Translations under genes and position numbers: made by a program
Source: Oscillospiraceae bacterium
GTDB taxonomy: Bacteria; Bacillota; Clostridia; Oscillospirales; WRJC01
Assembly: GCA_009780985.1 (NCBI GenBank)
Contig: WQYZ01000009.1
Span: 1-47,500, forward strand
DNA length: 47,500 bases
Reading direction: 5' to 3'
Notes under the pieces: model-generated
The model's input: the letters and a program-made list of their open reading frames with translations, nothing else
Database searches by the model: none
What the model was told of the DNA's origin: nothing
Part shown: positions 40,973-47,500 of the stretch, piece by piece
How the letters are laid out: the number at the start of each line of letters is the position of its first letter
How positions within the stretch are numbered: the stretch's first letter is position 1

Positions 40973-41419
40973 ATGGAGATTATTATCCGTGAAATTGAAG
41001 AAAAAGACTATCCTGCCTTATTATCATTATGGAATAATGAACTTGGAAACAAATATGTCACTGCTGAAAATATCGCTCCGCATTGCGACAGGGTAAAAAA
41101 TGATGACCGATATAAAACGTATGCGGCATTGCTTGAGGCTGATGTCGTCGGATTTATTTCATCGGCTCAGACATACGCAGTCGGATTTGACGGCAGTTAT
41201 ATGCAAATTACTGCGATGGTTGTCAAAACAGGAAAACAGAACAAAGGAATTGGGACGAAGCTGATTAAACGTATGGAGGATTACGCAAGGGAAAAAGGCT
41301 GTTACAGCATCGGCGTATGCAGCGGCTTCAAACGTACCGGCGCGCACGCATTTTATGAATGCAATGGATTTGTCAAAGGTTCGTATGCTTTTAATAAATG
41401 GCTCATCCCCAGAGAATAA
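40973..41419 (+). CDS. GNAT-family N-acetyltransferase
   Basis: 148 residues. IIIREIEEKDYPALLSLW at the start, MQITAMVVKTGKQNKGIGTKLIKRMEDYAREKG near 82-115 with the acetyl-CoA loop QNKGIGTKL, and RTGAHAFYECNGFVKG near 125. CGGAGG precedes the ATG. Substrate unknown. Confidence 0.9.
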   Translation: MEIIIREIEEKDYPALLSLWNNELGNKYVTAENIAPHCDRVKNDDRYKTYAALLEADVVGFISSAQTYAVGFDGSYMQITAMVVKTGKQNKGIGTKLIKRMEDYAREKGCYSIGVCSGFKRTGAHAFYECNGFVKGSYAFNKWLIPRE

Positions 41420-41509
41420 GCGCTTCGCATTATAACTTTCATTTCACCGATCACCGATTCTTCGTAGGTATGGCAATTTTGTACGTATACGCAATAGTTA
41501 AATTAAAAA

Positions 41510-41531
41510 GGGGCGAAAAAATTATCGCCCC
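41510..41531. terminator. Hairpin between convergent genes
   Basis: GGGGCGA-AAAAATTA-TCGCCCC. It lies between the GNAT gene and the convergent ABC exporter gene, where it could terminate both. It resembles the REP-like hairpins elsewhere in the window. Confidence 0.55.
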
Positions 41532-41550
41532 TAATTCGGCTTTTGCTTGA

Positions 41551-43341
41551 TCAATACGAACTCCTGTATTTTTCCGCCTGCATGTTAAACATTTCGGCGT
41601 ATTTACCGTTGTTTGCCATCAACGTGTCATGGTCTCCGGCTTCGATAATTTTCCCGTTCTCAAACATATATATTTTATCTGCCATTTTGGTAGATGAAAG
41701 GCGATGTGAGATAAATATCACCGTTTTTCCGACGGAGGCATCACGCATGGCGTTGTAAACATTATACTCGGATATAGGATCCAACGCGCTGGACGGCTCG
41801 TCGAATATCATATAATCCGCCGATTTGAAGAATGTCCGCGCAATGGCTACTTTCTGGGATTCCCCGCCAGACAGGTTCACGCCGTCATCCATAAATTCAC
41901 GCGTCAGCGGTGTTTCCAAAGGCAGTGTTTCGGCAAAACCGCTTTTCGTAAGGGCGGCTCTTGCAGTGTCATTATGCTTTTCCGAAGTATCCATCACTAC
42001 ATTATCATACAGCGTCGCGGCAAAAATCTGGTAATCCTGGAATACCGCGCCTATTTTGCGCCGGTACTCGGCAAGGTCATACTCCCTGATATTCACGCCG
42101 TCCAACAGAATTTCGCCGTCCGTCGGGTCATACAGCCGCATCAGCAATTTCACCAATGTGGTTTTTCCCGCCCCGTTATATCCTACGATAGCGATTTTTT
42201 CACCGGGTTTGATTGTCATTGACACATTTTGCAGCACTGGCTCGTCGTTATACGCAAACTTAACGTTCTTAAATTCGATGGCGCAGGGGCTTTCCGGCAC
42301 AGGCAGGCTTCCGCTTTTTATGACGGGTTCATATTCCAAAAATTTACGCAGCCGTTCGATATACAGCGTATCGGTAAGCAGGTAGGGAACCTTATCAGTT
42401 ATATCGAAGATGCTCCCCTGCAGATTCCTTGAGGCGTTGAACAATGCCATAATATCGCCGAACCCGATGGACTGACGTACAATTTTAAGGAAAATCAAAT
42501 ATACTAAATACAGTCCAAATATGATATTTACGCCGATTTCATAGTCGTTTCCGCGCAACAAGGCATACCGTCCATTGTATTTTTTCAGCAAAGCCATTAT
42601 TTTGGCATTGGTTGCAATAAAATCCTTTTTCAACCGTTCCGCCATGCGGAATAAACGGATTTCCTTGGCGTAATCGGCAAGATAAAATACTCTGCCGATA
42701 TAATCGCGTTCGCGGTATTTGGGCAGTGTTTCCGAATCCCGTTTGTATTGGATTTCGTTTGCGGTTTTACTCACAACCATGCCTAAGACGACGATAACCG
42801 CGGCGACTGCCAGCCCCACCCAATTTAGAGATATGAAGAGAACTCCGGTCATAATCACAGTTGCGATTGAACTTATCAAATTTGCGACATTATTTATTAT
42901 GGCGTTTATTTTAGGGTTGGCTTCGGAAACGCTCCATACAAAATCATTGTAAAACTCCGGAGAATCGTAGCAGGACAAATCTATGGCAGCCGCTTTATCG
43001 TACAATATCCGATTCATGCTCGCGTTCAGTTTTTCCTGTCCCCGTGGATTAACATACGCAGACACAAAAGTGTTCAGCAAATTCAACAAAACGGAAAGTC
43101 CAAAAAACACCGCCATAAACCACAGCGCGTCGCTGAATGGTCTGCCCTTTTCCATGATGTCCAACAAAATTTTTAAGGTCAGTACGCTTTCCACAAATCC
43201 CTGCGCCGCATTCAACAGTGCCAAAATCATTTTCGTCCAAAAATACAACGGCGAATATTTTGCCGCAAACCGCAGCGTAAAAAGTATGTTTCCCACTGAA
43301 CGACGTTCAGTATTTATGCGTTTTTTCTTGGGGGTTGCCAT
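41551..43341 (-). CDS. ABC exporter half, permease fused to ATPase (subunit 2)
   Basis: 596 residues. The membrane domain (about 20-330, six helices) is followed by an ATPase: Walker A IVGYNGAGKTTLV near 390, Q-loop FQDYQIF, signature LSGGESQKVA near 495, Walker B YMIFDEPSSALDP near 520 and H-loop ISHRLSS. The catalytic Glu is present. It shares one base with the end of the upstream ABC gene (TAATG), so the two subunits are translated together and probably form a heterodimer like BmrCD/LmrCD, exporting drugs or lipids. Confidence 0.92.
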   Translation of the reverse strand: MATPKKKRINTERRSVGNILFTLRFAAKYSPLYFWTKMILALLNAAQGFVESVLTLKILLDIMEKGRPFSDALWFMAVFFGLSVLLNLLNTFVSAYVNPRGQEKLNASMNRILYDKAAAIDLSCYDSPEFYNDFVWSVSEANPKINAIINNVANLISSIATVIMTGVLFISLNWVGLAVAAVIVVLGMVVSKTANEIQYKRDSETLPKYRERDYIGRVFYLADYAKEIRLFRMAERLKKDFIATNAKIMALLKKYNGRYALLRGNDYEIGVNIIFGLYLVYLIFLKIVRQSIGFGDIMALFNASRNLQGSIFDITDKVPYLLTDTLYIERLRKFLEYEPVIKSGSLPVPESPCAIEFKNVKFAYNDEPVLQNVSMTIKPGEKIAIVGYNGAGKTTLVKLLMRLYDPTDGEILLDGVNIREYDLAEYRRKIGAVFQDYQIFAATLYDNVVMDTSEKHNDTARAALTKSGFAETLPLETPLTREFMDDGVNLSGGESQKVAIARTFFKSADYMIFDEPSSALDPISEYNVYNAMRDASVGKTVIFISHRLSSTKMADKIYMFENGKIIEAGDHDTLMANNGKYAEMFNMQAEKYRSSY

Positions 43342-45164
43342 TATACTGCACCCCCTTCATCTTCCAGCAATGTGTACTCGTTTTCGATATATTTTTCCGC
43401 CTGCTTCGCAAACATTTCTGCGTATGCGCCGTTTTTCTGCATTAACTCGTCATGTGAACCTTCTTCAAGCACTGCTCCGTTTTCAAACAGATATATGCGG
43501 TCGGCTAACCTTGCCGAAGACAGCCGGTGCGATATAAAAATGACCGTCTTACCCTCGAATGCTTCCATCATGGATTCGAACAGGTTATATTCCGCTATAG
43601 GGTCAAGCGCGCTTGAAGGCTCGTCGAATATACCGATTCCAAAATCCCTTGCAAAGGCGCGCGCAATAGATACCTTTTGGGTCTCGCCGCCGGAAAGAAC
43701 GACGCCTTCCGGGTCAAATTCGCGGGTAAGCGTGCTGTTTTCTTTATGCGGCATTCTTTGAACTCTGTCCCATATACCGCTTTGCTTCATAGCGTGTATG
43801 GCTTTTTCCCTGTCTTCCGAAACATTGTCCGCCACGGATACCGAAAATACGCGCTGGTCCTGAAAGGCGGCGGAAAACAGCCCCCTGTAATCCTGCAGGT
43901 TGTAGGTTTTGATGTTTTTGCCGTCCAGAAGGATTTCTCCGGAAGTGGGGTCGTACAGCCGCATCAGCAATTTGATGAGAGTGGATTTGCCTGCGCCGTT
44001 GTGACCGACGATGGCGATTTTTTCGCCGCGTTTGATTTTCATGTTGACATTGCGGAGCTGTTCTTTGTCGCTGCCGCGATACGTGAAACCAACGCCGCGC
44101 AATTCCAATTCGAAGTCAAATCGCCTGACTTCTTCGCCCGGCTGGTCTTCCGGTATAGCCGGCTTGTATTCCAGAAAACTCCGCAGATTTCTGATATACA
44201 ACGCGTTTTGGTAAAAATTCATGAGACCTTCCGAAAAAAACTCCAGGTGCATCGTGACGTATCTCATCGCCCCGAACAAAATTACGAATTCGCTGACGGC
44301 TATGGTTTGGGATACAATCACGCGGTATGCGCCGTATAAAAATACGCCGTAGTATACGATGGCGTGCGTGAACATGTCGTTTAAAAACGACGGCATAAAT
44401 ATGCGCTTGGCGTATTTTTTATAAACCGACATAGCGCCTTTGTAACCTTCGTCGTACTGCCGGTTTAATATTTTAGCAACGTTAGAAAGGCGCATTTCCT
44501 TAGCATATTGGGCAAGATAGAAAATGCGGTTTACATATCCCTTTTTACGGTCGTTGATATTGTTTTCAAGCGTCTGTTTATACCGTAACTGCTGAACGGT
44601 TTTATCGAACACAAAGGTGCCGATAAGCGGAAAAATGGCGAAGAACAACAAAAACCGATCTATCAAAAACATTTGATAGATTACATACCCCATTGCGGCG
44701 AGGATAATCGCAAAACCAGGCAGGGAGTTTCTTATAACACTTCCCAGACGGTCTCCGACTTCTTTGACAGCCAGAGTGTATTTGCTGTAGAATTCCGGGT
44801 CCTCATAGCAAGCCAGTTCCACATTGGCGGACTGGTCGAAAATCGTTGTGTATAACTTTTCATTGACACGTAAGTCCGCTTCGGGAGAGTATTTGTGGCA
44901 GACCCAGGATCTGAACACGGCGATAACGACAAGCAACGCCGTAGATAATGCGATAGTGGCAACCATTTCGCCAAAGCTGGCGTTACGCTCCAGCCCGTTG
45001 ATGATAAGCCGCATGAAGATGACGGCGGCGAATATCCAATTTATCCTATCTAATGCGTTGTCTATGAATTCAAGCACAACTCTGCTTGGTGATATGCGCC
45101 AAGCCAGTTTAAACATGTAAGCGTTGTTGCGAAAAACGCTTGCAGATTCTTTTTCTTTTTTCAT
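43341..45164 (-). CDS. ABC exporter half, permease fused to ATPase (subunit 1)
   Basis: 607 residues with the same layout: membrane helices about 25-320, Walker A IVGHNGAGKSTLI near 387, signature LSGGETQKVS near 490, Walker B GIFDEPSSALDP near 515 and H-loop ISHRLSS. Both Walker B Glu residues of the pair are present, so neither site is obviously degenerate. GAGGTATAG precedes the ATG. It is the first structural gene of the exporter operon and lies 38 bases after a transcription terminator in its own leader, indicating attenuation control. Confidence 0.92.
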   Translation of the reverse strand: MKKEKESASVFRNNAYMFKLAWRISPSRVVLEFIDNALDRINWIFAAVIFMRLIINGLERNASFGEMVATIALSTALLVVIAVFRSWVCHKYSPEADLRVNEKLYTTIFDQSANVELACYEDPEFYSKYTLAVKEVGDRLGSVIRNSLPGFAIILAAMGYVIYQMFLIDRFLLFFAIFPLIGTFVFDKTVQQLRYKQTLENNINDRKKGYVNRIFYLAQYAKEMRLSNVAKILNRQYDEGYKGAMSVYKKYAKRIFMPSFLNDMFTHAIVYYGVFLYGAYRVIVSQTIAVSEFVILFGAMRYVTMHLEFFSEGLMNFYQNALYIRNLRSFLEYKPAIPEDQPGEEVRRFDFELELRGVGFTYRGSDKEQLRNVNMKIKRGEKIAIVGHNGAGKSTLIKLLMRLYDPTSGEILLDGKNIKTYNLQDYRGLFSAAFQDQRVFSVSVADNVSEDREKAIHAMKQSGIWDRVQRMPHKENSTLTREFDPEGVVLSGGETQKVSIARAFARDFGIGIFDEPSSALDPIAEYNLFESMMEAFEGKTVIFISHRLSSARLADRIYLFENGAVLEEGSHDELMQKNGAYAEMFAKQAEKYIENEYTLLEDEGGAV

Positions 45165-45202
45165 AACTATACCTCTTTTAAAATTTTAAATTATTATAAT
45201 TT

Positions 45203-45280
45203 TAAAAACAGGTGCAGTTATACTGACAACAAATTTATTTAATCTCGATGCAATCTGCTGACAGATTTATTAACTGCACC
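45203..45280 (-). terminator. Attenuator terminator in the ABC exporter leader
   Basis: On the minus strand GGTGCAGTTA (45280-45271) pairs perfectly with TAACTGCACC (45220-45211), followed by TGTTTTT. A second small stem (AATCTG-TCAG-CAGATT) lies inside the loop. The upstream arm is inside the leader peptide coding sequence, so a ribosome stalled there would prevent the hairpin forming. Confidence 0.7.
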
Positions 45281-45309
45281 GAGAAGTTGTGTCGCATATA
45301 TATTCTCAT
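45235..45309 (-). CDS. Leader peptide (24 residues) of the ABC exporter operon
   Basis: AGGGGTGA lies seven bases before an ATG at 45309. The peptide reads MRIYMRHNFSVQLINLSAD and four further residues before TAA at 45235. Its codons for SVQLI form one arm of the terminator stem. This is the arrangement of antibiotic-responsive leader peptides such as BmrB upstream of bmrCD, in which ribosome stalling allows read-through. Proposed from sequence; no family was matched. Confidence 0.65.
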   Translation of the reverse strand: MRIYMRHNFSVQLINLSADCIEIK

Positions 45310-45368
45310 AGACACTTCACCCCTTATAGTTAAAATATAAATTTCCCCTTTTATCCCACATTAACCTC

Positions 45369-45397
45369 ATATAATGCGAAAATAAAACTAACTGCAA
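45369..45397 (-). promoter_or_regulatory. Promoter of the ABC exporter operon
   Basis: On the minus strand TTGCAG (45397-45392) and TTATAT (45374-45369) are separated by 17 bases, giving a leader of about 200 bases before the first ABC gene. Confidence 0.5.
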
Positions 45398-45458
45398 TAT
45401 AGAATATCATATTTTAGACAAAACTTCAACGATAAATTTGTAAAGTTTTACTGCTGAC

Positions 45459-46013
45459 CTACAAATAACGGACGAGCGTTTTCGATAATTCTTCTTTGAA
45501 ATATTCTATGTTTATGATAAATATATCAGTTAAAATTTCAGCATTTTCGACAGTCTGATAATCTTGTTTTATTACTTTTGCGCCGAATTTTCTGTAAAAA
45601 GTATTAGATACGTTATGATGATAATTATATATAACGACCTGTTCCATATTGAAATTCTGAAAATAACTTAATAAATACAAAAGCAGTCTTAATGATACGC
45701 CGCGGTTTCTGTGTTCAGGAGTAACCCATAATCCGTTAAGTTCAATGCCTTTTCCCGGAATATCTGTTATTTCCGCAATGCTGCCGATAGCGACGCCAAG
45801 CAGATTATTTTCTTCAAAAGCTCCAAGCATTACGCGAATATCATTGTTATCTGTCGCTGTGTACATCCAGTTTGTCCAAAAATCAAGCTGTTCAGAAAGT
45901 GCAAGAGTATTGGGGGCTTTTCCGGCTAATTCTTCTGTCCAGCAAGTAATTTTCAGTTCCATTGCCTGTCTCCATTCTTTTTCTCTCAGTTGCCTTATTT
46001 CAATCATATTCAT
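45459..46013 (-). CDS. GNAT-family N-acetyltransferase
   Basis: 184 residues (ATG 46007 is an alternative start closer to normal spacing from AAGG). IEIRQLREKEWRQAMELKITCWTEEL at the start, LNGLWVTPEHRNRGVSLRLLLYLLSYF near 92-115 with the acetyl-CoA loop, and VSNTFYRKFGAKV near 135. Its start overlaps the stop of the nucleotidyltransferase gene (ATGA), so they are co-translated. An antibiotic- or small-molecule-modifying role is possible but unproven. Confidence 0.87.
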   Translation of the reverse strand: MNMIEIRQLREKEWRQAMELKITCWTEELAGKAPNTLALSEQLDFWTNWMYTATDNNDIRVMLGAFEENNLLGVAIGSIAEITDIPGKGIELNGLWVTPEHRNRGVSLRLLLYLLSYFQNFNMEQVVIYNYHHNVSNTFYRKFGAKVIKQDYQTVENAEILTDIFIINIEYFKEELSKTLVRYL

Positions 46014-46774
46014 ACCTTTTCAAAAATTTGATTAATCATGTATTCACAAAAATCTAACGCCAAATTGGTATCAATATCAATAGTTATAGATTTATCTGAT
46101 ACATAATAATCTAATGCCGCCCTTATTACGCTATTATATTTATAATCTAAATTTTCTAATGCCCAATTTCCGCCTTGTGCTTTTGAAAGAATCAGGTTAT
46201 CATTTTTATATGCAAGAGTTCTGCATAAATTTAAGATGTAATAAACTGGATTATCCTTAACTCCATCTTTTGCGACTTGAATATCATTTTTAATGCTGTC
46301 CAGATGATACTCTTTCGGGATTACGCCAAAAACGCTGACGATAGGTTCTCCGTATAAGACAATACTTGCTTCTTTTATTACTGTAAAATGGGCTGCAAGG
46401 TCTATATCAACGCCGTTCATTTTTTCGCAGTATTCGAGCGGATTGTTTTCATACCGTTCTTTGTGCATATCGGAAAAATGCAAATCATACGGAGTAGGGT
46501 ATTCAAAATTGAGGCAATACTTTTTTAAAACAACGCTCATTTCAAAACCATTTGGCGGACCGCTTTTTCTGATTCGCAACGTTTCTTTCATAAGTTCGTT
46601 TTTAACATCATTAGAGAGAGAACGGTTCACAACCACGATATAATCAATATCGCTGTTCTCCCACCGAAAACAGTTAAAAGCAATAGAACCATGAACATAT
46701 ATACCAACTAAATTATCTTGAAGAACTTCAATGTAGCTTTCTTTTATCTGTTGTAAAATCAAATTGTAATCCAT
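46010..46774 (-). CDS. Aminoglycoside-nucleotidyltransferase-like protein (AadA fold)
   Basis: 254 residues. The nucleotidyltransferase core GIYVHGSIAFNCFRWENSDIDYIVVV near 23-50 has the GS...DxD metal motif, as in AadA/ANT(9). The C-terminal helical domain (NPVYYILNLCRTLAYKNDNLILSKAQGGNWALENLDYKYNSVIRAAL, near 172-218) is the AadA C-terminal domain (DUF4111). GGAGG precedes the ATG. Founding members adenylylate streptomycin or spectinomycin; chromosomal relatives may not confer resistance, so this is a candidate only. Confidence 0.85.
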   Translation of the reverse strand: MDYNLILQQIKESYIEVLQDNLVGIYVHGSIAFNCFRWENSDIDYIVVVNRSLSNDVKNELMKETLRIRKSGPPNGFEMSVVLKKYCLNFEYPTPYDLHFSDMHKERYENNPLEYCEKMNGVDIDLAAHFTVIKEASIVLYGEPIVSVFGVIPKEYHLDSIKNDIQVAKDGVKDNPVYYILNLCRTLAYKNDNLILSKAQGGNWALENLDYKYNSVIRAALDYYVSDKSITIDIDTNLALDFCEYMINQIFEKV

Positions 46775-46950
46775 TTTTTACCTCCAAATATAAATCTATC
46801 TATTTAACTCGAATATTATCCCAGAGAGTTTTGAATGCTTTGAATTTATCGGTGTAGTTTTCCCTTTTTTCATTTTCGCATCTCCTAAATTTCCTAATCC
46901 TCATTTTGTTTTCAGTTTACAACTGTGTATGCTTATTAGCGGAGTGTTAT

Positions 46951-47500
46951 TCATACTAACTCCTTATATCGATAAACTGATAAACCATCTAATTTGGTCA
47001 AAACAAAACCCGCTTTTTCATAAGTTCTGCCCGCCGCAATGTTATCTGTTCTATTTCCAATGCCTATTCCTTTGTATTTGTTGGCAGAACGTATCTTGCA
47101 CTCAAATAGCTCTAACATTTTCGAGGCGATTCCTCGCTGCTGAAAAGAAGCGTCAACCATCATTGGCTCAATGAAAACACTTTCGTCATCGACTCCACCA
47201 TATCCCATAAATCCAACGGGAAAGGTATCAAAACAGGCTACTAACATCCTGTGTTTTTCGCCCGTCCAATCGTATCTGTATGTAGCCATAAAAGTAACAG
47301 GATTATCACCAAAAGAAAACTTTTGCTTGTCTGTAATAGCTAATCTCGTCGCCCCGTAGCAATTAAACTTGTTTAATTCATCTAATGTGATACGGTTACA
47401 AAAGTAATCTTTAGCTTGATATTCGTTTAATGGTAATTCTAAAAATATCGGCTGTTCAACATCTAATCCGTCAAATGGCGGCGGAAACTCAAACTTCGGA
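46951..47500 (-). CDS. GNAT acetyltransferase, 5' end outside the window
   Basis: The frame is open to the right edge and reads FEFPPPFDGLDVEQPIFLELPLNEYQAKDYF and on into a GNAT domain (VFIEPMMVDASFQQRGIASKMLELFECKIRSANKYKGIGIGNRTDNIAAGRTYEKAGFVLT) with the acetyl-CoA loop QQRGIASKM. A start at ATG 47289 would give only the last 112 residues and lacks a ribosome site, so the true start lies past 47500. The N-terminal portion is a separate, unrecognised domain. Confidence 0.8.
   Translation of the reverse strand, partial: PKFEFPPPFDGLDVEQPIFLELPLNEYQAKDYFCNRITLDELNKFNCYGATRLAITDKQKFSFGDNPVTFMATYRYDWTGEKHRMLVACFDTFPVGFMGYGGVDDESVFIEPMMVDASFQQRGIASKMLELFECKIRSANKYKGIGIGNRTDNIAAGRTYEKAGFVLTKLDGLSVYRYKELV

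Noticed and set aside
46010-46774. Calling a confirmed aminoglycoside resistance gene
   Set aside because: The fold and motif fit, but chromosomal relatives often do not confer resistance and the sequence is not a known resistance allele that I recognise.

Overview
The window looks like a low-GC, spore-forming clostridial chromosome, probably an uncultured gut Clostridia. This rests on strong AGGAGG-type ribosome sites, TTGACA/TATAAT promoters, pairs of large serine recombinases, a DUF6870-type protein, and pieces of dpaB (spoVFB, dipicolinate synthase subunit B). Carrying dpaB suggests it is not a cluster I Clostridium, many of which make dipicolinate without DpaAB. No tRNA, rRNA, CRISPR array or classical transposase was found.

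Positions 1-21608 are accessory DNA lying inside one sporulation gene. A middle piece of dpaB is at 5441-5520 and its 3' end is at 21419-21608; the 5' part must lie left of the window. The two pieces join in frame, without loss, at an AA dinucleotide. The DNA between them (about 15.9 kb, element 2) ends in 25-bp arms that are imperfect inverted repeats around that AA, which is the layout of a serine-integrase attP site. A second element (element 1) ends just before 5441, next to its own 505-residue recombinase, and runs off the left edge. So dpaB is split into at least three pieces by two neighbouring elements. This recalls the skin, vfbin and vrin elements that interrupt sporulation genes in Bacillus.

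Both elements carry defence-type cargo. Element 1 has a ThsB-like TIR protein paired with a four-helix membrane protein, a MazEF-like and a RelBE/ParDE-like toxin-antitoxin module sharing a duplicated leader, and an unknown 250-residue protein. Element 2 has a recombinase next to a possible sigma-K-like promoter, a type I restriction-modification operon (S-like half gene, hsdM, hsdS, hsdR, YgjP-type metalloprotease), an interrupted 321-codon gene with a four-helix membrane partner, a PHP phosphoesterase, a methyltransferase, and a DUF6870/recombinase/truncated-recombinase module at its right end.

From 21674 on, the content is ordinary chromosome. It holds an alpha-L-fucosidase, a Gfo/Idh/MocA dehydrogenase, a TetR/MFS efflux pair, a divergent PRPP synthetase, two uroporphyrinogen-decarboxylase-family proteins, sn-glycerol-1-phosphate dehydrogenase, ribulose-phosphate 4-epimerase, a TauE-type permease, an RlmA-like methyltransferase, and a run of small detoxification and stress proteins. 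It ends in a heterodimeric multidrug-type ABC exporter behind a leader-peptide attenuator, then an aminoglycoside-nucleotidyltransferase-like gene and GNAT acetyltransferases. Repeats include a 59-bp palindrome (one copy in a toxin-antitoxin leader, one in frame inside prs), a MITE-like element with perfect 28-bp ends, and several REP-like GC hairpins.
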